A stretch of 64,000 bases of DNA, from the NCBI RefSeq assembly GCF_021917145.1, contig NC_061070.1, forward strand, positions 13,159,772 through 13,223,771, written 5' to 3'. The DNA comes from Hypomesus transpacificus (lineage: Eukaryota > Chordata > Actinopteri > Osmeriformes > Osmeridae). This document shows positions 16,601 through 29,100 of this stretch, one piece after another. The first letter of the stretch is position 1. Every line of letters begins with the position of its first letter. The position numbers were made by a program, and so were the translations under genes. Below the pieces are notes generated by a model, which saw only the letters and a list, made by a program, of their open reading frames with translations, was not told where the DNA came from and ran no database searches.

Positions 16601-18401
16601 GAGCATTAGATGTAATTGCACTCTGTACAGTACAGGCAATTCAACAAAAATTTCAAATGTACTAATTCACTACGACGGACATATCTGACAATGACTGTGA
16701 CTCCCAACCCATTTTGAGGTCTGCCTTCAACAGAACTGGACTTCTTCTGCTCTTTGACAGCTCAACACACCCATCCCCTGGGGATCCCAGTGATCTAAGA
16801 GATGGCTGGAGTGCAGACAAGATTAAGGGAGGAAGCCTTCTCTCTGCCCAAACCAGAATGGGCTAAATGAGATATTTGTGGTGTCTCGCTTTTAGAAAGA
16901 TGTGTGGGATGGCAGGGAGCCATGGGGAGGAGGGGGGGATTCAGGCCGTCAACATTAACAGAGTTTTCCCATCTCATCTAACAAGCAGCCCCCCCTCCCA
17001 GATCAATCAAACGTTGACACAATAGTTACTAATTATGCAGGGTTGTCTATTTAAAGATTCTGATCAAGCAAACTGGAATTGGCAGTCATCTGAAAGTGAA
17101 TGTGCATATATTCAATGTTTCAAAAACATTTGATAACTATGACCATAGACTTGATCGACTATAGTCATAAACAAACTACTCGTCATTGGTAGAAAACTGC
17201 ATGGCTTGCAGGATGGTCATAATTCATAAGAACGATTAATTGTACTTCGTTTAAAATGAATCATCGATAACATGAAAACGAAGTAGATTGTATATGTTAC
17301 GTGAATCTTTTGGCACAAAACGTCCCTTTCCACGTGACAAATTTCTAATCATCTTGTCACTGGTCAGCCCATTTCTAATACCAACTGGTTACACTGGTAG
17401 GCTATTCATTTGGAAGAGGCCATTGCCAATTTTCGCACGCGAATGTGAGCGCACTACTAGAATGGGGGAGGCAGCCCACTAATGTTTTAAACTCATGCAG
17501 AATCGGCCTAGGTCTAGCTATGTGATGTGCAGGCCTTATCCTTGGTCAGGCTGCAAACATGTTAGCAAGCTAGCTTGAAGAACATTGCCCTGGGAGCTAG
17601 CCAGTCTTGTTAACGTTACATCATGGCCGGAGAATAGAGATCTAGCAGTTAAGACATTTAGTGCGAAAATGCTGGTGCTGTACACATAACCCGACATATT
17701 TATCAAACGAGGAGGACAGAAAATAACTTGAAAGATCCGCTTTCAGAACGTTATCACCCGACAGAACATTAGCTCTCCCGTCTTTCTCTCGATAGCTAGC
17801 TAGTGCTAGCTTCCTAAGCGCTACAGCAGACCCACTCGTTCTGGTTACATTGGATGATGGACAGTCATGGGGTCGGCCAAATTATGTGGTCAGAGGCTCG
17901 CTCAGAAGAGCACACTACTCGTGGCTGGTTAGCCAACTGTGAAACTTGAAGTTGTGACGCATATTTCTAAAATGTAACCTAAATTATTATTATTTTTAAA
18001 TAACTAACGTTTTCAATACAGCAAGGTACAGTAAATTAATGTTGTTCTTGCAGAACATAAGAGGATATAAAGCAGCAAACTAAGATGGACTATGTAGTCC
18101 GCACACAATGAAATTGGCTTATTGTTTGAATGGGTTTATTGAAATTAGGCATTCGTTTTTGATCATTGTAGGAAACTGACAACCCAGTATAGAGCAGGGC
18201 TTTTCTATGGTGTGTTAAACGAAGAGACCCATTCAGTTGGTTATCCTAGCACGGCGACTTAGTTAGGCTAGCTAGCTACGTATTAGCAAGCTGGAAATTA
18301 CAGACACTTACGTACATTGCTTCTATGTAGTAACAAAAAGCAGACAAAAATAGAATATGTATTACATAATAAATGTATAGTACAAATAATTTGAAGCTTA
18401 C
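13642..18401 (-). other. socs5 intron 1
   Basis: The intron runs from a donor GTAAGC at 18400-18401 (minus strand) to the acceptor CGCAG at 13642-13644. It is about 4.8 kb, AT-rich, and I see no coding exon, RNA gene or large repeat in it. It holds short poly-A/T tracts and a GA-rich patch at about 13855-13892. Confidence 0.65.
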
Positions 18402-18540
18402 CCTTTTGTCTTTAGGAACCGCTACTCAACCGCTCTCTTTGTCTGCAAAAAATGGCTATCAAAAGAAGTCAGGCACATATCCCCCTTGCGGTCCACGGTG
18501 TCGGACGAAACACAAAAATGTAAGCGGGACGTTTTTGATA
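18402..18540 (-). other. socs5: Probable non-coding first exon and promoter of socs5
   Basis: On the minus strand, a sequence with a good donor (AAAAGG then GTAAGC) ends at 18402. The rest of the segment contains a YY1-type motif (GCCATTTT) near 18450-18457 and no TATA box. A 5' untranslated exon followed by one coding exon is the usual SOCS gene layout. The upstream limit is a guess; no transcript evidence is available here. Confidence 0.5.
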
Positions 18541-21500
18541 TCATTCCGATAGCTTCTGATTTTCAAATGCCTAAAAACCATAATCTATTTTTAATTTTGA
18601 CTTCTGAAAGTACCGCGAACAACAGAAAATAGCATATTTTTTCTCATGGCCGAAACTGCATCAAGCCCGTGGTCGTTCCTGTTCCTGACAGCCAATATGA
18701 CGGTCGCTAAGCAAAGCCGAGAGAAGAATTGAAGAGGCGTACAGTGGATTGCTGGCGGGTAAAGAATGGCATCATTGAAGTCCAATGGGGAAAGCAGGAC
18801 GGTGGCGAATTTCCGATGGTGGATACGGATAAGGAAAACCTACAGGGTATGATAGGCACCACATGTCTCCAATGACAGCAGAGACTAGAACCAGATGCTT
18901 CTGAGCTGCAATTTGGAAACGTGGAGAGATTAAAATTATACTTTGCTTTACGAAATGAAATACCCTGTAGCAGATCTACACAGTCACACGTTAACACATC
19001 TGAATTTAAAAAAAATGCGATACAATTCCGATATACAAAACTGTATGCTCTAAATTTAAATATTGCCTTTCATTATTTATATTCTGTTTATTTGGTCTTA
19101 AATTAGGCTGTAACTAGTTCTGGGTTTCAAGATGGGCTTGGGCCTGTCTTGATTTTGTCTTGATTTCTCCTGAATAATAAGCATCATATTGGTTCATCAT
19201 GTTTATAAATCACAAGAAAATATATTTTACACAGCCAAACACACTTTCTTGAATTGAATCTTGAGTTTTATTATACAATGTAATTCAAATGTGCAGTCAA
19301 ACATAATGACAAGTTATTTAACGTTCACCATTTTTATTCAACATTTAAATATCCGTGAATCCTTAAAGAGTTAACTATCAAATTTGAAATAACCAACAAA
19401 CTGTGTTCTTCTGACCTCTATATAATACATGTAGCTACTAAACACATAAAAGCCCAAATCAAAACACAATCAAAGGTGTCCGAAGAGCTTTCATAATCTT
19501 ACCTACAGGTGACCATGTAACATGTTTCAATGTCAACAGGAAGTGTTACAGTATGGATAAGTAACAGTGACCCCCACCTCCAGGGAAATCACCAGCCCTC
19601 TGATTTCATTGAGCACATTTTACATTACATTTCACAGCATGTCACTGATCTGATTTATATATTTCCAACAAAGGATATGAAGCATGCAGCAAAGTCCCAG
19701 GAGACGCTGGTTATAATTTCCTGTTGGACAGCCTATTTCAAATGTTGTAAACAATAATGTGTCTTGTTCTGTTTCTTTCAGTCCATTTTGCTTCTATTAT
19801 CAATTAATTCTGCATACTGTATGTAGCAAGGAAACTGAATGTGTAAATGCTAGTCTGCTGTGTGTGTGATATAAGAAGTATGTTCTTACAATAGGTGTGC
19901 AAAGGGGATGACTGGTGGAACTGGTACAAAGTCTGCGTGATCAAATGATATTTGGTAGGAATTTTCTATAATTAAAGTAATCTATAATTACTTCATATCA
20001 GTTGAATGAAATGCATATTTTATGGTGGGAAAAGGCAGACACAAGAAAGTATAACATACTCAAGTGTTTAGGGTGGTGCAAAATTGTGTTTAATCAAAAT
20101 ACCTTACATGCATCACCCAGGATACAAAAAACGTATATACTTTACTACTGTCATTTGCATTCATTATTATTATTTTTTTTTGTCAGTTGTAGATTGCTGT
20201 GACTTAGTCCCCTGTTCAGCGAAGTGCATGTGCGCACCCTTGAGGGAACCTGGGAGAGAGGGGAGGCTGCCACCGGGTGGAATTAAAATGCAAGTACACT
20301 AGGACAATTGACAAAAATGGTCATTAACCTCAGATATCTTAGATTACATTAAAAAGGTACCTAATAGTATACAATGTTCAATTTCCTCTGATGAAACCTT
20401 TTCTAAAAATCTAAGCACTGTTGGAAACAAACCATTAAACACCAGCTCATATCCAACTCTACAGTTGTTTCGATCTTCACAGGGGTCAAGCAGGAGAAAT
20501 AGCTCTCCATGAAAATCCATTAAAAGAGAATCCATTAGGCTACTTATCCAATTGAATTCGCAAATGCTATTCATTTTAATCAAGCCTTTTAAAACTTCTA
20601 TTAGTTTATTATACATACAGTGTTGCATAAAAATGTCATTCTCAACCTTAACTTCAAATTGTCTGTCTCCTTGTTAGTAGTTTATAGTGGCTCCTTTATT
20701 TTAGGCTACATTGAAGTGTGCATATTTGGCACTCAAAGATTTTGAGGCAGCCTGCTGAGTTTAATCTATTAGTATATCAGCTTCTGACACTCATGTGACT
20801 GTTCAGCTAAAAATGAATGATTTTCTCTGGCTCCCTCCCCAACTGTGGCAAAATGCCTTTTGTCATAGTCCTCTTGACTTATAACCTTTTCTGGAATTTT
20901 TGGGAATATATTAAAAAAGAGACAAACTATGAGAGATCACATGATCTATCTATTCTTGGCAAATTTGTCAAGATCATTCAGAAATGTTTGTATGAAGAGT
21001 TGAATAATTGTGATGCACATTTGAGTGATCTGATATGTGTTTTAAACGAAAGACCAGAATCACTGTAACAACCTCCAAGTGTTGCAATTTTATATTTAAT
21101 GCTCCTCAACATATGACTTGCTTAATTCATCAGTACCAGGTGGCATTTAACTCTGTATAACCCGAGACAACTATCAACTGGGCAGTAAACTTCCCTCTGT
21201 ATGCCTACGCCTCGTCCATTAAGTGTATATAACGGGCGAAATTATCCCTTACTTTTCAACGTGAAAATACAAGGTGATGCATGAAAGCAGGAGAAATGTT
21301 GGAAACGCGTGAGTAGCACGGCGAATGCGTGGGACTTGGGAGCCCTGCAACAATCTTAACTGCACAAAGAAATTATACTGAATGCCACACAGTGTGTGCA
21401 TACTCATTTGCAGTTTAATGCACATGGGCCAATGACTCAGCATTATGTCTTATCAATATCACATTTATATCACATACGCAAGGATTTTCTCAAAGTCATG

Positions 21501-21760
21501 TGAGCCTACATGCGGCCACCCTACACGAGGCAGGAAGGAGGAATTACACGAGATTCACCCACGAGATTGTCTCACTAGTCTTAGAATGATTTGTTACAAA
21601 ACGATTTAGGCTACTATTGTTCGCCTGGTGTCCAAAAATTGATTATAGTTAATATTCCATTTAGTTGCACTTTTAAAAAGTCACTCCATACCAATGGACC
21701 GAAGGCGTGACGAAATATGTATAACTGATGTGTTATGCTTATGGTTCACGGTTAAATGTA
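18541..21760. other. Intergenic between socs5 and gch (head-to-head)
   Basis: About 3.2 kb of AT-rich DNA separating the divergent socs5 and gch genes. Most of it holds nothing I recognise. Two open frames with protein-like composition but no assigned family lie at 20344-20628 (minus, 94 codons) and 20817-21068 (plus, 83 codons). Confidence 0.5.
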
Positions 21761-21763
21761 CTC

Positions 21764-21772
21764 CCATAAATA
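21764..21772 (+). promoter_or_regulatory. TATA-like box of the gch gene
   Basis: The sequence CATAAATAG lies about 170 bp upstream of the gch start codon. It would place transcription initiation near 21795 and give a 5' UTR of about 145 nt without an intron. Confidence 0.5.
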
Positions 21773-21939
21773 GGGCTTAGGATAAAACCATCCCATCCGT
21801 CTGCTCTTAGCGAAAATCTCTGCATTCTTCCAGCAAATATCAGAGCCTGCATATCCATCTGTCCATCAGTCAACCTAAAAATAGTGGGGGGGTTTCAATC
21901 AATTTACCAATACCCAGTTTCTAGCAAAAGTCTTCAAAA

Positions 21940-23793
21940 ATGAACAGTGTCAGCAATGGAAAAATAGTTCCAGAACATATCAACGGATTGAACAAAAGAA
22001 GCGTTGGGTTCCAATTATCAGAAGGGCGCATACCTGTGAAATCCCACAAGGATTCGGAAGATGTGTCTATGCTTTCTGCCATTGAAGGGGCTTACAGTAC
22101 TGTCCTTAGAGAGCTGGGCGAGGACACCGAACGGGAGGGCCTTTTACGCACACCATTGCGCGCAGCAAAGGCTATGCAGTTCCTTACCAAAGGCTACCAT
22201 GAGACTGTACAAGGTGAGACGTTTTTATGGACTGGCCTTGAAACATTAATTCAAGAGATTTATTGATCACAAATCAACAGTCAACGAGAGATTTGTTTTA
22301 ATCTTCTTTGTAGTAGCTTACCGTGTACTATTTTACTGTATAATTCATTAGTCAGGCAATCACATCCAACAAAGCCGCTTTCTGAACCTTAAAATGCATT
22401 CAAAATTAGGCAAACATGCTTTATACGTAGATGAAGAAGCTGCATGGGAACTATTCAGTAGTCTAAAGTCTAAAACCACAATTTTTCTCAGAATAAATAA
22501 AAAATGATTTACTCGTGTTCAAGTCACTTCAGTTTATAGATGTTTAACCATTTTTACCTTTCCTTTCTCAGACATCCTGAATGATGCCATCTTCGATGAG
22601 AACCACAGTGAGATGGTAATAGTGAAGGACATCGACATGTTCTCCCTCTGTGAGCATCACCTGGTGCCCTTCTTTGGCAGGGTAAAACAACATTGCATTA
22701 ATAGGCCAATGTTAAAAAATAATGATAAGAATAAATATATTTCACTATCTGATCATGGCTGGCTTTTGAAACCATCCTATTATTTGATAACCAAAATGTA
22801 TTACATAACTTGTTTTCATTCACCGCAATAGGTTCACATAGGATACATTCCAAACAACAAAGTAGTTGGTCTCAGTAAACTAGCAAGAATTGTTGAAATC
22901 TACAGCAGAAGACTTCAAGGTATGTCTGCTCTTGAACTATATCCCATTTATTTTTATTATTCACATTTATTCATTTAGCAGACGCTTTTATCCAAAGCGA
23001 CTTCCAAGAGAGAGCTTTACAAAAGTGCAAAGGTCACTGATCATATTCACGTCATGATCAAATTTTTGAGTTAGCATGCTGATGACTAATGTCAACAGTT
23101 AATCCCCTCAAACCAGTTCTATGTATTACTGTTTATTTATTACTTACTGTTATTCTCTATTCTCTACTCTATTATTATTACTGTTTATGTAACATGTTTA
23201 TTTATTTTTTTACAGTTCAGGAACGTCTAACCAGACAGATTGCAACTGCTATCTCGGAGGCATTGGAGCCAAAGGGAGTTGCAGTCATTATTGAGGCAGG
23301 GTAAGTGGCATGCCATTGTCATATTCTTCCTGGATGTATTGTACATTATCTTTCAAAAAGAAAATATTCAATGGCAGTGTAAATTCTGCATGCTAAACCT
23401 ATAGTTTGTTTTAAACTAAATGTCACAGTAAGGGAGAGAGAAAGCACATTAAAACTGCACCAGTTTTATAACTTTCATATTAATGTAAAACATCAAAACT
23501 ATGCCCGGGGATAGTTTGTCAAACTATTACATACCTTTCTGAGCTTTAAAATGTATTTTAAGTTTGAAATTGAGCATGTATCACAAATATTTGTCAGTTC
23601 GTTCAATGAATTAAAACTATTAACTGAAGATGGTACTCTAATCTTTTATGTTATGTGTTTCAGTCATATGTGCATGGTGATGAGAGGTGTCCAGAAAATA
23701 AACAGCAGAACTGCAACCAGCGTCATGATCGGAGTGTTCCAGGAGGATCCCAAGACTCGTGAGGAGTTTCTGTCTCTGATCAAGAGGAACTAA
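21940..23793 (+). CDS. gch2: GTP cyclohydrolase I, probable gch2 paralogue
   Basis: Five exons: 21940-22213, 22572-22681, 22832-22919, 23216-23300, 23664-23793. All have GT/AG borders with matching phases and give 228 residues. The enzyme converts GTP to 7,8-dihydroneopterin triphosphate, the first step to tetrahydrobiopterin and, in fish, to pteridine pigments; it acts as a cytosolic decamer. The zinc ligands are present: Cys118 and His121 in the SLCEHH motif, and Cys189 in HMCMVMRG. The C-terminus, [16 protein letters not shown], is the typical vertebrate end. The first ~45 residues are variable, as in the family. Splicing of the last two exons gives EAG-HMCMV where human has EAT-HMCMV. The neighbours are socs5 and rhoq, not socs4 and rhoj as around human GCH1, which is why I favour gch2; gch1 remains possible. 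The start ATG has A at -3 (aaaATGa). The poly(A) signal is at 24320. Confidence 0.93.
22961..23010. mobile_element. SINE 3'-domain fragment in gch intron 3
   Basis: Contains CATTTAGCAGACGC followed by TTTATCCAAAGCGACTT, the same core as the SINE at 3059-3260 but in the opposite orientation and without the tRNA-like head. This fits a 5'-truncated or old copy. Because non-LTR elements can share this tail domain, the source family is uncertain. Confidence 0.7.
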
Positions 23794-24319
23794 CACAATC
23801 AAACTATCTGTGGGGCTTTCCAAGCAAAGCCTTTTTCTTTTCTTTCCTCCCTGTATTATGTATCTCACTGACAGTCTAAGTTGATGTCAAGCATTCTCTT
23901 CTGTAGTTTTCCCCCCGAATAAGAGTCTCTGTAGGGCTCATCTCAACTGGTGCTGCTGCATTTATAGAATTATTGTCAAATGATTGGTGCAAAAAACGAA
24001 CAGGGACCCATTATCATTATTTAGGGTTTCCTTCATTTATACATGTTGCGTTATATGTAATATCATAAGTAGTCCTGAGGTTGTGATAATGTTGATATGA
24101 CACCATTGTTACTGTTGCGTATATCTGTATATTATGTATATGTTCACAGTAAAAAACAACAACACATTTATAGAATAGCAAGTGCTGCCAATCTAGAGTT
24201 GATTGGACTTAACCCTTAATCCAATGGTGATAATACTACAGTAACTACAGCTGTTTCACAAACACACCTCCATAACCTTAAATTATGTCAATGTTACTGA
24301 ACCGATCAATTTCATGTCA

Positions 24320-24329
24320 AATAAATAAA
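24320..24329 (+). other. Poly(A) signals of gch
   Basis: Two overlapping AATAAA hexamers (AATAAATAAA) about 530 nt past the stop codon. A further AATAAA lies near 24434. Confidence 0.65.
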
Positions 24330-26153
24330 GATTTCGTTAGTTTGACAATTTCAAGAAGGCTTCTGTCATCTATAATTCCTGGAATCTGTTTGTGTCTGTG
24401 TCCATGGCTCGATTATTTTGAAAACCGGGCACTCAATAAAAATCGTTGGGTGCCTTGCTCAGGACACAAGATAAAGTGTCCTCTGTAATGTTTTTTGAGA
24501 AGCTATTTTCACAGAAAAGAAAAAAAAGTCCTAAAAAGTCACACATGTTGCATCACAGGCACTTTATGGAAAAACTCAAATGAGGTCTTGCTGGACAACA
24601 TTTCAATTGACAATTTAAAAATACATTTTTTGAAGGGTGCCTTCTTTTTACATATTTTTTTTGTGGAAACGTTTTGATTGGGAGAAAATTGGACAGTGGA
24701 GGATGCTCAAGAACCAGAGATGGATATTTCATCAGTACCCATTCATTTTAAACAGCAGTGTTCTCACCTGCTTGTGCCTTCATGCCTCTTTCAGTGGTAA
24801 ACCCGCTTGTTTCTGAATAAGACCCCAAAATAGATTGACAGTAATCACATTTATTCAGAATAGAGAAGTTGAATGGGAAGAGGCTACACTGGTGTCTGCA
24901 TGTACTCAGGATGACCTGAGGCATTAACCTCAACAGCATGTGTTCAGGCTCAACATTCCCTGTTCGGAGAGAGAAGGTTAACTCCCTAGTGTGCTGGGAG
25001 TGCTTAACTAAAATAATAAAATGCAAGTTTGGGCAGAAAAGGAGCACCGTTACCATTAAAGCTTTTCATAAACATGTTAAAATGAAACAACAAACTATAA
25101 GGTCAGTCATTTAGAATGGAGTTGGCACCTTTATACATCAATATAAATGAATAAACGTTCAAATGTCAATCCTGGTGATCTTTCAGTTTAGCTGACAAAT
25201 ATTCAAGGTATTTTCCTTCTAACTTGGATAGGGTATGGGAGAGTAGGAGGTTTGAAAGAGAGAGTGTATCAGAAGGGGGTAGAGGGTCAAACTGGGTTTA
25301 AGTGTGCAAGTTGTGGGGATATTGTGGTTGGGTAGGGGAGTTGTGCTCAAACTAATACTCGGTGCTCCAGTCATTGGCATTAGAAGCCAGAGTGAGTAAG
25401 GAGGTTGTCTAGAGACTGTGCTTGGATGGGGAGTAGGGATAAGACATAGTATGTGCTTAATTAAAATGGACATATTGGGTTGTCTCATTCCCTGTTAACA
25501 TCCATTCTATACAGTCATATTCAGTTCTTTGGGCATAAACCCAGGTTCATGTTATATTTGCACTGCAAGTCAAACCAAATAGAGCTTATAGTGTTTTCTT
25601 AACAAAGGATAGGTGGAGGAGTCACTCTTCAAACACGAATATTCACTCTTTATACTAAAGGGATTCCATTCTGTTTCTTAAAGAAAATGTTTGTTTAGAT
25701 GAGGTGGACCTTTAAACTCATGTAAAGCTCCTGGATGAAAGGTACAGAGTGCAGTACAACTCATTCCATCTTCCTCTATTTATAACTATGAATGATATTA
25801 GAAAACAATTACTCAAAACTTAAAAATGCATACTTTTTTCCTTACAGTTTATAATGTAAGTTTGTACAAGTAAAAGGATTAAAAAACGGTTAAAAAATAA
25901 GGTACTTTGGGAGGCCTATACAGTCTTGCTGAGGATATTGACTTGGGTCTGTGCTCCTTTGGTTGTAAAACTGCAATATCACCCCACAGACAGCAGGAAA
26001 CACATGAAGCTTTTGCGATGCCCAAATCTAAGATGGTCTCCTCTTACATCAATTTCATCGTCTTTCGGTCACTCTCTCCCCTGTTTATGACGTCTCTGTC
26101 CTCAGTTCAGATGTGTATCCAGATTGGTTGTTGGCTTTGCCTTTTGCCTTGCA
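24330..26153. other. Convergent intergenic region between gch and rhoq
   Basis: No gene is seen. The right part (about 24850-26153) is probably the rhoq 3' UTR, because a minus-strand AATAAA lies at 24850-24855. The segment at 25210-25490 is open on the minus strand but is Pro/Ser/Thr-rich and not recognised. Confidence 0.5.
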
Positions 26154-29100
26154 TCACGTGATAAGACAGCAATTAATACACCGCGGCCCCAATCTTCTCT
26201 TTAGGGCTCCTTTCTTCCTCTTGGGGGTAAGGATGGCGATGATGGCCTCATCAAACACAGTCTTCAGTCCCTTCTGCGTCAGGGCAGAGCACTCCACGTA
26301 ACAACATGCTCCAATCTGGGAAAAGAAACGATGCACGGGCCGTCAAACAAACAAAGACTAATCAGAAGACACAAATGAGAATTCCTCTAAATTCGAACCA
26401 GACCAGAAGGAATTATATCACTCTCCTGCTCAGTGAGCTCCCCTCTCAAATCACAGTCCCTCCCCACTGCTAACAGCAGTATACCTCTTTGGCCAGCCTC
26501 TGGCCCTGCTCAGTGGTGATTGGCTTCTCTTTCATGTCATTCAGCTTGGATATGGTCTTTGGGTCATCACGCAGGTCAATCTGAAATGAATGGAGATAAC
26601 GCAGCAGGCTTCCTGTCAGCAGATACACAACTCAACTGTGAAGGATCAGGCAAAGTCTTGAGTTATGCATTCTATTATATGAGAGTACAGTTGTACAATG
26701 ATAAATGTATCAGGGAAGCCTGCTTGCTGTGTGGCATTTTTATATTAAATCTACTTCCCTTACCCTACTCTATGTGTTGTCATGGAATTAATAGTAGGCC
26801 TATTCGTCCCGTCATCTACTGTGCACACATTCATTTAAAAGCAAAGCACATAGACCCCATGTAAAAAAAACTTTGTATTTAATGAATGCACTTATAAAAC
26901 ACACACTCCCCATGCATAACTTAAGTACATACAGTACTTTCAGACAAAGCAACTCCCGTTGAGGCTACCACAGTGTGCACCGATTGGCAGTTATGTGGCT
27001 CCGGTCTCATGTCTGAACCTATGGACCTACATTAGCATGCAACTCAGGCAACCGACTGATTAATTGACAAGGGATAAAAGACTAGTAAATATCAGCTGAC
27101 AGTGCAATAAATCAAACGTCTACAATGCTAACCTCTACACCACTATGCCCATGCTCTGCTGCTGCTTGTCAGGGAACACGAACAGAGTTATGAACAATTG
27201 TGGATTTGATGTGTAGACTAGCGAGTTCTTATCATGGAGATGGTCCTCAATATGAATACATCTGAGAGCTCTAAATAGTCCAAAGTGAGTGTAATCTGAG
27301 TGTGGTGTTTGGTAGTAGCATTTTATAGGCACCAGTGATATCAATAAAGCGAGAATGAGTTCTAATGTACACTGTATATACTTAAAACACTAGCTGCATC
27401 GACCACACTCACCTGGGTTCCTATGAGCAGGTAGGGGACAGTAGGTGCATATTCCTGCAATTCCGGCACCCACTCCTCCCTAACGTTCTGGAAGCTGGCT
27501 GGGTTAACCACAGAGAAGCAGATGAGGAAGACATCGGTCATAGGGTAGGACAGGGGCCGTAGGCGGTCATAGTCCTCCTGGAAAAGTGTGTGTTTGAGAG
27601 GTAGAGAGACAGGAGAGGAACATTTAGTCATTTAGTCAGGAAGAGGGTCGATCATCTTGCAGCTCCCTTTTATCACATGTACGGAATTATAATTCATAAA
27701 TTATTCAATTGTAAGAAAAATGAGTCCAGTGAGTGTACAGTCATCCTTTTAAAAAGTGAGAGACCGCATGAGAGAGTTACAGAAAGAGAGAGACTACACT
27801 GCTATGCTTACAGTATCTGCTGGGTTCTTCCAAGCGAATAGGCTGTTTTATGAAAGTAGTGAGCAGTTTTATGACAAGAGCGATGCGCATAAAAAATTAG
27901 CCATTCCAGCATTAGGTTATAAAATGAAGGAATATGCAGATTCTACCAGATGACCTCTGTCTTTCAATATTTTGCTTTGTCTCTGTCACAATTTGCCACA
28001 AGGGATTTCTTCACATTTGCAGTACTTCACAGAAATCAAGAAGAAAGGCATGAGAGCTTTTTCGCCACTGCAACTGCCATCTCCGATATGCCTCAAACTA
28101 TTGCACAGTGACATGATCAAGGATTTCCTTACCAAAAGCAATCCCACACTCTCTTGCCTGTCACTGATAAACGCCTTTGGCAGCTTGTTACTGTATATGC
28201 ACAGAAGTAAATATATGTGTATATTAGGTCCGGTGTCATCCCCACATACTTACAGTATATTCATGAGCAATCCCTCTGAATGATGTGGACGTGTAGTGAT
28301 GTATGATTTGAGTGGGGTCATACAAATGAAAAGTCTAATCAGCCCAATCCAGTCAAACTCAGTCAATCAATCAACATCCCTCTGCCCGGAAGATAAAATG
28401 TTTCGATACAAATTGCCAACATTCTCTCTTATTTCACTCTCTCAGTGTCACAACAATCACACTTTGGTTCAGTGCTACTGTAAAGTTTATTGAGAGAGGA
28501 ATACTCTGGCATCTGATTCAAGTCGTTTACATATAAATCTAATGAGGAAAATAAATCTGTATGCTAATGAATTATATAGCTTGTCTATGACTTTGAATAG
28601 GAACGTTTATATTATGTACATATTCGATTAGAAGTTGGGCAGATATACTGCTGAGTTGTAGACAGTTTCTGAAGGAACTGACATTATCAGCCCTCCTGGA
28701 AACATGACCAGATCACATAGAAAGAGGGCTGAGATGTCTCAAGATGTCTTGTGTAAGATCATGTGAGTGTTTGTGTCTGTACTGGTCTGTGAGAGAGTGA
28801 GTGTATTTGTGTGTGTGTGTGTGTACAGGAGCAACATTCATCCCCCAGTATACGCGCAGAACACAGTCTTGCCGCCGTCGCAGCAGCTTACTGTAAACAC
28901 AGCAACGTCTCAGGTTGTACCACGACAGCTGAAGCTGTAGATCTCTCTGATTATCACACTGTGTCTTTAGTACATACCTACCTTATGTCATGTATGTAAA
29001 TGTCACCTTTACATTACGTGTGTTTATCAAGTAGTATGAAGGAGATGAGTGCCGATGAAGGGGAAGGAAAGACAGAAAAAGAGACAGAGGTGTAAAGAGT

